Shown: one piece after another, positions 48,312 through 58,725 of the stretch
Layout of the letters: each line of letters starts with the position of its first letter
Numbering within the stretch: the stretch's first letter is position 1
NCBI GenBank assembly: GCA_902538565.1
Contig: CACBFQ010000001.1
Span: 124,001 to 188,000 of the forward strand
Length of the DNA: 64,000 nucleotides
Direction of reading: 5' to 3'
DNA from: an uncultured Fidelibacterota bacterium
GTDB taxonomy: Bacteria; Fidelibacterota; Marinisomatia; Marinisomatales; Marinisomataceae
Position numbers and translations under genes: made by a program
Notes under the pieces: generated by a model
Databases searched by the model: none
The model's input: only the letters and a program-made list of their open reading frames with translations
What the model was told of the DNA's origin: nothing

Positions 48312-49246
48312 ATAAGAATATTTGAACCTAAATCTTGATAACCTACAATGAAATCTTTTGAATCCATTGCTTTTTTACCCTCTAATTGTACACTATGAAG
48401 CCTTAATGCATTTTGACCACACTGAACGTCGAAAAAATTTTTATCTACACGACATATAGAACCAATTTTGTGATTATTATCATTATTAATTGACTCAGCT
48501 TTGAAGATTTTTAATCTTTTGCCATTAATAGTAGTAAAAGCACCAGGCGTTGGCGAGAAAGCCCTCACTTTAGCCAGTATTATATCTGACTTATCATTCC
48601 AATTAATTTTTAAATCATCCTTTGAAATTTTAGGTGCTAAAGTAGCTATACTATTATCTTGTTCGATTAATTCTGAAGAATAGTGCAAACATTTATTAAT
48701 TGAAGATTCAATAAGATCTGCTCCAGCTTCACTTAGTTTTTTAGATAAAGAACCATAATTATCATTTTTTGTTATTTCAATTTTTAATTGATCAATTATT
48801 TTTCCAGTATCAACTTTCGGTTCTATCAAAAAAGTGGAGACTCCTGTTGAATCTTCTTGATTTAATAATGCATGTTGAATTGGTGCGGCTCCTCTATATT
48901 TTGGTAGTAATGAAGAATGAATATTAATGGATCCATATTTAGGTATACCCAGTAAAGACTCTGGAAGAATTCTATACGCAACTACTACAAAAAAATCAGG
49001 ATTTAAATCTTTAAGTTGATCAATTAAACTTGCATCATTCAAATCTACACCTTCTATAATTTTTAAATTCTCTTCCTTGGCTAAAGTCATCACAGGTGTA
49101 TCAAGAATTTTTTGTCCTCGACCCATTTTTTTTGATTTATTTGTAACAACTGCTTTAAGATTAAAACTGTTATTACAAGCTAGAAGAGTTGGGTTTGAAA
49201 AATCAGTATTACCAAAAAAAATTATATTTATATCTTTATTTGACAT
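48308..49246 (-). CDS. fmt: Methionyl-tRNA formyltransferase
   Basis: IIFFGNTDFSNPTLLA, NIHSSLLPKYRGAAPIQHAL motifs. Confidence 0.96.
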   Translation of the reverse strand: MSNKDINIIFFGNTDFSNPTLLACNNSFNLKAVVTNKSKKMGRGQKILDTPVMTLAKEENLKIIEGVDLNDASLIDQLKDLNPDFFVVVAYRILPESLLGIPKYGSINIHSSLLPKYRGAAPIQHALLNQEDSTGVSTFLIEPKVDTGKIIDQLKIEITKNDNYGSLSKKLSEAGADLIESSINKCLHYSSELIEQDNSIATLAPKISKDDLKINWNDKSDIILAKVRAFSPTPGAFTTINGKRLKIFKAESINNDNNHKIGSICRVDKNFFDVQCGQNALRLHSVQLEGKKAMDSKDFIVGYQDLGSNILI

Positions 49247-49745
49247 TGCTTGATTTAATTAATTTAAGCGCCTTATCGTATTTTAAAAGATCTGCAGGAG
49301 TAGCATAATCAGTTATTAATTTTCCATCGAGATGATCATTTTCATGTTGAATAACTGTGGCTAAAAAGCCGCTAAAAACCTTTGTATGTTTTTCAAGGTT
49401 GTGATCTAAATACTCATATGTTATTGAATCATAGCGCTCTACATTGATTCTAATTTCAGGCAATGAAAGACATCCTTCAGAATCAACACAAGATCCTTCA
49501 CTACTAATTATTTTTCCATTGATAAATACTAAAGGAGATTCACATTCATCTGTATGAGATATATCTACTACAAATATGCGCTTATTTATTCCAATTTGGT
49601 TTGCTGCTAGTCCAATACCATCAAACTCATACATTGTATCGAATAAATCATCAATTAAACTTCTTATGTTTGAAAAGTCTGTTATATTTTTTGATATTGC
49701 TCTAAGAGCAGAATGACCATATGTAACTACTTTTTGAACTGCCAT
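49236..49745 (-). CDS. def: Peptide deformylase
   Basis: GIGLAANQIGINKRIFVVD, EGCLSLPEI, VIQHENDHLDGKLI (HExxH is HENDH). Confidence 0.96.
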   Translation of the reverse strand: MAVQKVVTYGHSALRAISKNITDFSNIRSLIDDLFDTMYEFDGIGLAANQIGINKRIFVVDISHTDECESPLVFINGKIISSEGSCVDSEGCLSLPEIRINVERYDSITYEYLDHNLEKHTKVFSGFLATVIQHENDHLDGKLITDYATPADLLKYDKALKLIKSSNVK

Positions 49746-49748
49746 AAA

Positions 49749-50057
49749 TTATTTTGAGGAATTTTTAACTTTTGCAATTGCAACTCTGTCAACAGTCATT
49801 TCATTTTCATTAGATATTTTTATAATTACAGTTTCACTTTTTACCACAGTAACTTTTCCATGAATTCCTCCAATAGTCACTACTCTATCTCCTTTTGCTA
49901 AATTTTCTTGCATTAATTTTACTGATTCTTGTTTTTTAGAATTAGGTCTTAGAATAAAATAGTATAACACTAAAAAAATTAGGAAAATTGGTAATTGGGA
50001 AAGAAAAATATCTAGAAAAGATGCTTCGCTTTGTTGCATTATTATTTTTTGATTCAT
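49749..50057 (-). CDS. yajC: Preprotein translocase subunit YajC
   Basis: FLVLYYFILRPNSKKQESVKLMQENLAKGDRVVTIGGIHGKV. Confidence 0.94.
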   Translation of the reverse strand: MNQKIIMQQSEASFLDIFLSQLPIFLIFLVLYYFILRPNSKKQESVKLMQENLAKGDRVVTIGGIHGKVTVVKSETVIIKISNENEMTVDRVAIAKVKNSSK

Positions 50058-50071
50058 GGACTAAAATTAGT

Positions 50072-52138
50072 TTACCTGAAGTTCTTTAACAAGGCCATAA
50101 CTTTAGGCTTAAAAAGATAAAAACACATGAAAAGCACAATAAGATTTGAAACTGTATGTAAAATGTTAAATAAATCATTATCATATTCAAAAATTATCTT
50201 ATTTGTTCCAGCTTTCACTTCTACTGCTCTTAAAACACTGTTTGCTCTAAAAACCTCTACTTCAGAGTCATCAATATAGGCTTTCCATCTAGCAGGATAA
50301 TAAATTTCACTTAGTACTAATAGCCCTTTTTCATTTGCTTCATAATCAATAATGATTGTTTCCACGTCCCAATCAATATTAAGAATTTTACCAATTTTAT
50401 ATCTTGAATCATCTAGTTTATCTACTATCGCAGTTTTTGATGGATTAAATGCAGATGCATTCAAATAATTGTATAAATTTTGATCTTCTTTAATCACATC
50501 TTTTACAAACCAAGCTCTTGGATTACTTTGATCTAAATTATAAATATAAACTTTCTTTCTTCCATTAACTGATTGAAAAACGGACTCTTTTTTTAGTATT
50601 AGTTTGGGATGAGAAATTTCAACAGGACTAATAAAATATTTTACATTTAAAAATTGTAATACTGGTATTGAAAGTAAGTTATTTGTGTTCTTTAGCAATT
50701 CAGAATAATGACCAAATTTTGCTGGATGATATCCTCCAACTGATTCAATACCATGATATTTAAATTTTGGGTCAGTAAACAAAGAACCTGCAGGGTAAAT
50801 TCTATTTAAACCGAGGTTTTCTTTTAGAAAGATTATTGTTTCGTCCTCATTAAATACTGACTCAAAGCTTTCAATAGTTGTAATTTGGTTTTGTTGGCCT
50901 GAATCTTGTCTTGGATTGATAATTCTACTATCAATCCTATATATATCAATTAAGGAAAGTATCAAAAATATATAAAAAATGGTCTGTGTCTGAATTTGAG
51001 GAAATTTATTCTTAATTATTTCAAGAGTATCTTTTAAGCCATAAGCGCATAAGATATACATGCAAAAATTTGATACAATGAGTATCATGCTTGGAACTCT
51101 AAAACTGCTAAAAAAAGGTAAATAATTATAGAAGAATCGGTAAAAGATTTCGAAATACTTTCCAAAAGAGAGTAGAATTGAAATTACTAATATCGTCCAA
51201 AAAAATAATCTCATACTGTTTAACTTTCTAAATGACAAAAAAGCAAATAATAGTACGGGCAATCCAACATAATTTGGGAAATCAGTAAAAGGCATAAAAC
51301 CCGTATAAGTTGAACCTCCGAATCCAAAGAAATTAGGCATGAGGTATGTCAATAATTCCTTAGGGTGCATAGACCAATTTGTTGCATAAGCAAAACTACC
51401 CATATTGCTAGATCTAATTGACATTTCACGGTAATCCAAGGATGGTAAGTAAATATGTGAAGCAATTAAGAATGCAATAATAATTCCTGAAAAAAATAAA
51501 GTAGCATATTTTTTATTTCTATTTTGGTAAAAAGTATAAATGAAGAAAGATCCCAGCAACATACAACTATAATAAGCTATTTGGACATGCGCTCTTTGTA
51601 ATTGCAAGCCTAGAAACAAAGCAAATAAAAGCATATTGAAAATTGATTGTTCATCTTTCAATCTTAAAAGCAAAAATAATGTAATTGGAAAAAAAGCAGC
51701 TGTCATCATCTGACTTCCATGCCCATAAACAATCATAGTGATTAAAAAAGGATTTAACATCCAAAGCAATCCTGAAATAAATGCAATTTTCTTATTTTGA
51801 ATAAGCTTTTGAACCAAATAAAACATACTTACTGCAGAAAAAACTAGATGAATAAATTGAATATTTAAGTCTGAAACACCTAGCAAATCTAAAAAGTAGC
51901 TTGGCAGATATAGTAGATTGACATAAGTAAATGCTTCTAAGGTTGGCATTCCAGAAAAAATCCATGGTTGCCATTGCGGCCACTCTGATGAAGCTAATCT
52001 TATCTGATCAAGAATATGATGTATGGCATAAGGATTAAAGGAGTCACCGGAGGCAAATGTATTTTCAAAGATTATAACATCATTAAAAAAAAATAAAACG
52101 AAAATAGAATAAATGAGAATTATAATAGAAAGATACAT
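50072..52138 (-). CDS. YfhO-family multi-TM membrane protein
   Basis: Multi-TM, N-terminal GDSFNPYAIHHILDQIRLASSEWPQWQPWIFSGMPTLEAF, C-terminal ARWKAYIDDSEVEVFRANSVLRAVEVKAGTNKIIFEY. Confidence 0.85.
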   Translation of the reverse strand: MYLSIIILIYSIFVLFFFNDVIIFENTFASGDSFNPYAIHHILDQIRLASSEWPQWQPWIFSGMPTLEAFTYVNLLYLPSYFLDLLGVSDLNIQFIHLVFSAVSMFYLVQKLIQNKKIAFISGLLWMLNPFLITMIVYGHGSQMMTAAFFPITLFLLLRLKDEQSIFNMLLFALFLGLQLQRAHVQIAYYSCMLLGSFFIYTFYQNRNKKYATLFFSGIIIAFLIASHIYLPSLDYREMSIRSSNMGSFAYATNWSMHPKELLTYLMPNFFGFGGSTYTGFMPFTDFPNYVGLPVLLFAFLSFRKLNSMRLFFWTILVISILLSFGKYFEIFYRFFYNYLPFFSSFRVPSMILIVSNFCMYILCAYGLKDTLEIIKNKFPQIQTQTIFYIFLILSLIDIYRIDSRIINPRQDSGQQNQITTIESFESVFNEDETIIFLKENLGLNRIYPAGSLFTDPKFKYHGIESVGGYHPAKFGHYSELLKNTNNLLSIPVLQFLNVKYFISPVEISHPKLILKKESVFQSVNGRKKVYIYNLDQSNPRAWFVKDVIKEDQNLYNYLNASAFNPSKTAIVDKLDDSRYKIGKILNIDWDVETIIIDYEANEKGLLVLSEIYYPARWKAYIDDSEVEVFRANSVLRAVEVKAGTNKIIFEYDNDLFNILHTVSNLIVLFMCFYLFKPKVMALLKNFR

Positions 52139-52139
52139 T

Positions 52140-53651
52140 TTAAATCAATTTTGTTTTAAATGAGTTAATTAGTTCTTTATCCTCCTCATCAAAACCCATT
52201 AAAAAATAAATAAGGAAATAAGTCAACAAAACCAAAGCAAAATGAACTAACAGGTAAACTATTAAACCTAATATATTATCTAAACTAAATAGGTTTGAAA
52301 AAATATTTTTGGCATAAGAGTAGATTAAAAATGTAATTATACCAGATACAATCGGCTTGATAAGCTTTATCGAAAACAAATTCAATTTCATTAAAACTAT
52401 ATTTTCAATAAATCTTAATATACTCAGAATAAATAAAGCTATCGCCGTTGATAAAGCTGCGCCTACTATACCATATAAAGGGATTAAAATATAATTCAAT
52501 GAAATATTCAAAATCAGGGCGATTGAAACATTAATTAAATTAATTGAAGTATTTCCGCTCATAGAAAGTGTTGATGAACCTAAACCAAAAATTGTTTGAA
52601 TAAAAATTCCAGTTAATAGAATTTTTAACGCAAAAGCATTATCAAATTCTGAACCAAATAGCAATAACATTGGGCTTGCAAAAACAAATAAAAATATAAA
52701 TACTGGCAAAGAAAACATTAAAATATACTTTGAGGAAGACTGATAAGATTCTTTCATTTCTGGAAAATTTTTATTGAAATAATGTTCTGAAAATATTGGT
52801 GCAAAAATTCCAGCAAAAGCAAATAAAATCATTCTAACTAATCCAGCTGTTCGATCTATAGGATGATACATTCCAACATCAATAGCACTAGATAAAACTC
52901 CTAACATCACTATATCAACCCAATGCATTATAATACCAATCGCTGAAACAAACATTAATGGTATGGAAAATCTTAAAATTTCTTCATCTACTTTAGAATT
53001 AATAATATTCTTAAGACTAATTTGTGCAAAATTTCTCAAAAATTTTACGATGAAGATTAAACCAATAACAGCAGAAGTTACTGTTGGTATCAAAATAGAT
53101 AGTTTTGTCCCGAGCAAGTAGTATGATGCTAAAAATCCAATCAAGAGCATAAGAGGATTTACAATTTGATTTACAAAGATTTTATATTTTAAAATTTTAA
53201 ATGCTTGGGTAGCAAAAGAAGATATTAGAGTTAAAACGGAAAAAGGAAGACTTATCGCAAACACTTTTATAACAGTTATTAAAAATTCTTCTTCGTTGAG
53301 CAGATTATTGACAATGAAATCAGCAGATAAAAATAAAATAATAGAAATTACAATACTAGATAATAGTCCAGCTTTTAAAGATGAATAAATAGAATTATTA
53401 ACGTTCTCAGAATTTTCCGTATCCCTACTTACAAATCTTAAAACACCGTTGTCTAGTCCCATTAATGCAAATATTTCTGCAATTCTTGTAACAGCATTTC
53501 CTAAAGAATAAATACCTAACATATGTGCGCCAAGAAATCTTGCCATTACTATTGAAAATATATATCTGAAAACTGAACCTAATGTCATTCCTGAGAATGA
53601 AATAAATGCTTCACTTAGAATTGTTTTCTGATTGGATGGTTTGCTACTCAT
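52140..53651 (-). CDS. Polysaccharide flippase (MATE/MviN/Wzx-like)
   Basis: 12-14 TM pattern, SGMTLGSVFRYIFSIVMARFLGAHMLGIYSLGNAV N-terminus; next to glycosyltransferases. Confidence 0.88.
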   Translation of the reverse strand: MSSKPSNQKTILSEAFISFSGMTLGSVFRYIFSIVMARFLGAHMLGIYSLGNAVTRIAEIFALMGLDNGVLRFVSRDTENSENVNNSIYSSLKAGLLSSIVISIILFLSADFIVNNLLNEEEFLITVIKVFAISLPFSVLTLISSFATQAFKILKYKIFVNQIVNPLMLLIGFLASYYLLGTKLSILIPTVTSAVIGLIFIVKFLRNFAQISLKNIINSKVDEEILRFSIPLMFVSAIGIIMHWVDIVMLGVLSSAIDVGMYHPIDRTAGLVRMILFAFAGIFAPIFSEHYFNKNFPEMKESYQSSSKYILMFSLPVFIFLFVFASPMLLLFGSEFDNAFALKILLTGIFIQTIFGLGSSTLSMSGNTSINLINVSIALILNISLNYILIPLYGIVGAALSTAIALFILSILRFIENIVLMKLNLFSIKLIKPIVSGIITFLIYSYAKNIFSNLFSLDNILGLIVYLLVHFALVLLTYFLIYFLMGFDEEDKELINSFKTKLI

Positions 53652-54517
53652 TTATTTCTTAAATATAACCATCTTATAAATTGAAATGGTAAATGAAATA
53701 ATATCCAACAAATAGATATAGAAATTAATTGGATTCCTGTCGCATGCTTCCAAAAGAGTTTAAATTGATTTTTTATCTTCATAAAATTTTTCTTTGAAGA
53801 ATGTTCTCCTAAAGATTGAGAAACATTATGAAGAATTACAGATTTTGGAGCATAAATTATATTTCTATTAAGTTGACGAGCTTTTAACGATAAATCAACA
53901 TCTTCACAGTACATATCAAATGTTTCGTCAAAGAAATTAAGTTTTCTTAAATCTTCAAACCTTAAGCACATGCAACAACCAGTAGCATAATGTGTTTCAT
54001 CTATGAATGAATATTTTGGTCCATCAAAATCTCTTATTCCAATATGATAAATTAAACCTCTCCATAAATCTACAATCCCCCCGGCATACCAAATTTTATT
54101 GATATTTGATGAGTATAATATTTTTGGTGTTGAAATAATTGCTTTTTGATCTTTCACTAAAGGATTAATTAATTCGTCAATAAAATTTCTGCTAACAATT
54201 GTATCGTCGTTTAAGAGGATGATAAAATCATTATCTTCTACATTTATTTTCTTTAAACCTTCGTTATATCCTCTGCCAAATTTAAAGTTTTTACTATTTT
54301 TTATCGTTTGAACATTCGGAAAATTTTGAGAAATCATTTTTAATGAATCATCTGATGAATTATTATCAATTACAGAAATGGTAAAATTTTTATGATCAAC
54401 ATTTTCAATTGATTCTAAACATCTTTTTAAAATTTTACTATTATTCCACGTTAGAATAACAATGTGAACTTTATAGGATTCTGAAATTTCAATCATAAAG
54501 CTGTAATGTTCTTTCAA
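53648..54517 (-). CDS. Glycosyltransferase family 2
   Basis: HIVILTWNNSKILKRCLESIENVDH, VIDNNSSDDS, LLNDDTIV motifs. Confidence 0.9.
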   Translation of the reverse strand: MKEHYSFMIEISESYKVHIVILTWNNSKILKRCLESIENVDHKNFTISVIDNNSSDDSLKMISQNFPNVQTIKNSKNFKFGRGYNEGLKKINVEDNDFIILLNDDTIVSRNFIDELINPLVKDQKAIISTPKILYSSNINKIWYAGGIVDLWRGLIYHIGIRDFDGPKYSFIDETHYATGCCMCLRFEDLRKLNFFDETFDMYCEDVDLSLKARQLNRNIIYAPKSVILHNVSQSLGEHSSKKNFMKIKNQFKLFWKHATGIQLISISICWILFHLPFQFIRWLYLRNK

Positions 54518-55604
54518 ATTCTTCCCAAGAAAAATTCTTTTTATGATTAGATATATTTTTAGTCATTATATCATACATATTATTATTAAAAAACGAATGA
54601 ATTGATAACGCAACTTCATCTTCATTTGGATCTACAATGTATCCAGTTTCTTTTTCAACAATATAATCTTTAAGCCCTCCTTTAGATGATACAATGGCAG
54701 GCAAATTAAAGTTCATAGAAAGCGATAGGATTCCACTTTGTGTTGCTTGCTTATATGGAAGAACGATTAAGTCTGAGCTAAGGAAATATTTGCTTAAATC
54801 TTCCTTGCTTACAAAGTTAGGATGAATAATAAATGAACTTTCAAGTCCATACTCTTTTATTTTATTCAAATAATTACTCAAATCAGTATACGGTTCACCA
54901 ACTATAAATACTTTCAAATTTGGTATCTTTATTTTAAGACGATTTACGGCATTAATTAATATATCTAGACCTTTATAAGGTCTGATGAGACCGAAAAATA
55001 GTATAGTTGGGTCAGATTTTAACCCAAGATTATTTTTAAATCTTTCTCGATCATCAACTTTGTAATCAATTTCGTATATTGGATGAAATGATTTAATTAT
55101 TTTAGCTTTTAAATTATATCTTTTGATTCTTTTCATTTCATTTTGATTCATAACTACTAGATGAGTTCCTTCTTTGAGCATTTTTTTTAGAAAAAATTTT
55201 TGAAATGGAAAATTTTGATGAGATTTAGCATTATGAATTAAGAAGTAGACTTTTTTTGTATTTATTCTTTTAGCAATATATGAATACATAATAGAAAAAA
55301 AAGGGTGCCAATATGAAAAAATGACGATATCTATATTTAATTCATTGATTTTCTTAATTGCTTTTCTCCAAGAAAAAATATTCAATGGATTTAAAATTCT
55401 TAACGATGAATTATTATTTGATGCATTGTTTTTATATTGGGACTTGCCTGGAAAAAAAATTTTAGGATATAATTTTTTGAAATTTAAAATGGTTACATCA
55501 TGACTATTTTTTAATTGAGTAACTAAATGATGATTAAAATCTGAAATACCCCCTCTAAAAGGAGAATAAGGACCAATAGAAACAATTTTTAAATTATTAT
55601 TCAA
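54489..55604 (-). CDS. Glycosyltransferase family 4 (GT-B)
   Basis: IGPYSPFRGGISDFNHHL, ILFFGLIRPYKGLDILINAV, VLPYKQATQSGILSLSMNFNLPAIVS motifs. Confidence 0.9.
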   Translation of the reverse strand: MNNNLKIVSIGPYSPFRGGISDFNHHLVTQLKNSHDVTILNFKKLYPKIFFPGKSQYKNNASNNNSSLRILNPLNIFSWRKAIKKINELNIDIVIFSYWHPFFSIMYSYIAKRINTKKVYFLIHNAKSHQNFPFQKFFLKKMLKEGTHLVVMNQNEMKRIKRYNLKAKIIKSFHPIYEIDYKVDDRERFKNNLGLKSDPTILFFGLIRPYKGLDILINAVNRLKIKIPNLKVFIVGEPYTDLSNYLNKIKEYGLESSFIIHPNFVSKEDLSKYFLSSDLIVLPYKQATQSGILSLSMNFNLPAIVSSKGGLKDYIVEKETGYIVDPNEDEVALSIHSFFNNNMYDIMTKNISNHKKNFSWEEFERTLQLYD

Positions 55605-56520
55605 TTACTTCTTTAATGAAATTTTTTGTTTTGTGATTTTTATTTACAATTATTTCACCAATTAATCCAAAAGTAAATAATTGCACACCAGTAATTATTA
55701 ACAAGCTCCCAAAAATTATCATAGCTATGTGCTGTTGAAATGAGTGTAGCAAAACATACTTACAATAAAGAACATATATCTCCGCTATTAACCCAAATAA
55801 TATTGATAAAAATCCAACCATTCCAAAAAAATGCAAGGGCCTGTCCATATACTTTCCAAGAAATAAGATTGTCATAAAATCAAAAAAACCATGTTTATAT
55901 CTTTCAACTCCATATTTTGATTTCCCAAATTTACGCTCTCGATGATTTACAGGTATTTCCTTTACATTAAACCCTTTTTGATGAGCTAATAAAGGGATAT
56001 ATCTATGTCTACCTCCATAAAGATTTAAAGACTTGGCCACTTCTTTTTTTAAAACCTTAATTCCGGAGTTTGAATCTTTAATTTTTAGTCCACTAAAAAG
56101 TTTTATAAAAAAATTAAATATTTTTGATGCAATTTTCTTCTCTAAAGGATCCAATCTATCTTTCTTCCATCCTACAATTACGTCATCTTCATTCAATTCA
56201 CGAACAAGATTGATAAGTTCTTTTGGATCATCTTGAAGATCACCATCTAATGTAGCTATTAATTCATTTGAAGCAATATCAATGCCGGATTGAAGTGCTA
56301 CAGACTTTCCATAGTTTCTATAAAGGTTAATGAGCTTCCATGTAGAATGATTTGCAATTTCATTTTCAATCACTTTTTGGGAAATATCTGACGAACCATC
56401 ATTAATAAAAATAATTTCAATTGATTGATTATTCTCAAAACTGAATTTCAACTCGTCAAATAATGCTTGAAGAGATTCTTCCTCATTATATATTGGTATA
56501 AGTATAGATAAGCTTTTCAT
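55597..56520 (-). CDS. Dpm1/GtrB-like polyprenyl-phosphate glycosyltransferase (GT2 + C-terminal TMs)
   Basis: SILIPIYNEEESLQALFDEL, ATLDGDLQDDP, two C-terminal TM helices. Confidence 0.9.
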   Translation of the reverse strand: MKSLSILIPIYNEEESLQALFDELKFSFENNQSIEIIFINDGSSDISQKVIENEIANHSTWKLINLYRNYGKSVALQSGIDIASNELIATLDGDLQDDPKELINLVRELNEDDVIVGWKKDRLDPLEKKIASKIFNFFIKLFSGLKIKDSNSGIKVLKKEVAKSLNLYGGRHRYIPLLAHQKGFNVKEIPVNHRERKFGKSKYGVERYKHGFFDFMTILFLGKYMDRPLHFFGMVGFLSILFGLIAEIYVLYCKYVLLHSFQQHIAMIIFGSLLIITGVQLFTFGLIGEIIVNKNHKTKNFIKEVIE

Positions 56521-57080
56521 TATTCAAAATTTCTTCTATTAAATTTTAACGTATAGTTCTGTTTATCATTATTAAGTAAAAATACAATCTCGTTCAGATA
56601 ATTACTACCATCAATTGAAATCAACTTAGTTGTAATGACATATGAATTTCTCAATTGAATATCGACATTATTTAAAGCTTCAGTATCTCCCCAAAGAATA
56701 CTTTTGTAGAAATTTGAATTCAATTGATTTGATAAAGGAAAAAATCTATTAAACTCCTCTTGGGAGATTTCAACTTTTTTGCGGACATTTAAATATCTAA
56801 TTGAATCATTATTTACTTCAATCATATACTGTCTTCTTCCCAAAAAATCTTTGAACACGATAATTGAATTATTTCCAGAAGATTCAAAAATAAATGGTGA
56901 AGAAAAATTTGATTTTCCTTTTCCCTGTAATACACCATTACCAATAACTCTATTAAAAATTTTTTCTAATTCTTCAATTTTAATATTTTCAGAATCTATT
57001 ACTTGAATGTTATTATTGGTGGAGCATGAAGCAAAAATAACTGCAAATACGACAATTATAAGTTTTTTATTGAGATTCAT
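56520..57080 (-). CDS. Uncharacterised lipoprotein
   Basis: Start chosen at internal Met (MNLNKKLIIVVFAVIFASCS, a lipobox) rather than 57119; overlaps the upstream TPR gene by 14 nt. Confidence 0.7.
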   Translation of the reverse strand: MNLNKKLIIVVFAVIFASCSTNNNIQVIDSENIKIEELEKIFNRVIGNGVLQGKGKSNFSSPFIFESSGNNSIIVFKDFLGRRQYMIEVNNDSIRYLNVRKKVEISQEEFNRFFPLSNQLNSNFYKSILWGDTEALNNVDIQLRNSYVITTKLISIDGSNYLNEIVFLLNNDKQNYTLKFNRRNFE

Positions 57081-58677
57081 ATGAAGAAATCTTTGTTTGT
57101 AGCTGTTCGTTATCTTCATCTAACAACAATGCTTTGTTATAAAAAATAAGTGCTTCATCTATTTCTTCTACACTTATTAATACATCTCCATAGTGCTCAA
57201 GAATTACCGCGCTTGAATCATCATATATTAATGCTTGAGCAATAAAATCTTTCGCTTTTTCAAATTCAGATAATTTGTAATAAATCCATCCAATTGTATC
57301 TAAGTAAGCTGATACATCTGGGCTTATTTGTATAGCTTTTTCAGCGAGAGTCAAAGCATATTCTAAATCTTCATCTCTTTCAACTAGGCTGTAAGCAAAA
57401 TTATTGTACGCTTGTGCATCTCTGTCATTCAAAGCAATTAATTTTGTGTACAACTCGTCAGATTTATCCCATTTTTCAATTTGATCATATGTCATTGCTA
57501 AGCCATGCATAGCTGCTACAGATTTTTGATCAATTAATAATGACTTACTGTAGAATTGTTCTGCTTCATTAAAATTTCTTGCAGAATAATTTGCTAATCC
57601 CAAAAAATAATTTACTTCAAAGTCGTTCGGAAATATTGATACCGCTAGATTAAGTTCATCTATTGCCTCAGAGAAATTTTGTAAACTTATTAATGCAATA
57701 GATGAATTAATATATCCTTCCTTATCATTAGGATAATAAGAAGTATGCTTCTTCGATACTTCTAATGCTAAGTCATTTCTACCTAAATCTCTGTATACCA
57801 ATGACAAGTAATATAGAGCAAACCTATCATTATCCTTTTTTGATAAGGACTTTTGCAAAAATTCTTCTGCAGAATCTAATCTTCCAATTCTTAGATATTC
57901 CAGTGCTATTTGATTATATAGATTATTATAAAATGGATTTGCTTTAATAGAACCTAGATTTAATAGCTCTAGCAACTCTTCAATATTTCCACTATTATTC
58001 GATTCAAGAAAACCTCTCATGTATTCTGAATTAGAAGGGTCTGCTAAAAGGAGTTTTTTAAATATCTTTGATAAGTCTCTATGATTTGAATTATATGCTA
58101 ATTCTGCTGCGACCTCCAAAGCCAAAATTAAGTCATTATTCTTGTTATAGGCTTCTTGATAGTAAAGCAATGCTCCATCAATATCATTTAACTCAGCTTT
58201 TAAATCTCCAATTATAAACAGCACATCAGCATTATTAGGATCGATTTCAATTATTTGATTAAAAATCAACAAAGAAGATTCATAATCATTTAAGGCAATA
58301 AACTTTTTTCCTAATGAAATCTTATAATCTAATGCATTTTCATCCATTGCAATTGCCTGATTGGCAAATACAATACTTTTTTCAAACTTTTGCAACATCC
58401 AGTATGCTTCGGACATATTAAATAAGACTTCTGCAGAATTTGAACCAGCATCAATAGCGTCCTGAAACTCTAAAATTGCTCTTGCATAATCACCCTGTTC
58501 AAAAAACATCATTCCGTCCATGAAAAATTGAACACCACCGAAAGGATCAATTGACTCTATAGTTTTTTCTTCTTTTTTAGATTCTTCAGTGTTTGATTTG
58601 GGTAATTCTAATGATGTTGAAGCGCAATTTGCTAAAAAAATTGTAGAAATTGTAATTATTGAGTATTTCATTTTCAT
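57067..58677 (-). CDS. TPR-repeat lipoprotein
   Basis: Lipobox IFLANCAS; many TPR units along the protein. Confidence 0.88.
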   Translation of the reverse strand: MKMKYSIITISTIFLANCASTSLELPKSNTEESKKEEKTIESIDPFGGVQFFMDGMMFFEQGDYARAILEFQDAIDAGSNSAEVLFNMSEAYWMLQKFEKSIVFANQAIAMDENALDYKISLGKKFIALNDYESSLLIFNQIIEIDPNNADVLFIIGDLKAELNDIDGALLYYQEAYNKNNDLILALEVAAELAYNSNHRDLSKIFKKLLLADPSNSEYMRGFLESNNSGNIEELLELLNLGSIKANPFYNNLYNQIALEYLRIGRLDSAEEFLQKSLSKKDNDRFALYYLSLVYRDLGRNDLALEVSKKHTSYYPNDKEGYINSSIALISLQNFSEAIDELNLAVSIFPNDFEVNYFLGLANYSARNFNEAEQFYSKSLLIDQKSVAAMHGLAMTYDQIEKWDKSDELYTKLIALNDRDAQAYNNFAYSLVERDEDLEYALTLAEKAIQISPDVSAYLDTIGWIYYKLSEFEKAKDFIAQALIYDDSSAVILEHYGDVLISVEEIDEALIFYNKALLLDEDNEQLQTKISSYESQ

Positions 58678-58725
58678 AACTATGCAAATTACATCCGAGA
58701 TTGGACATTTACAATTCTATGAAAA

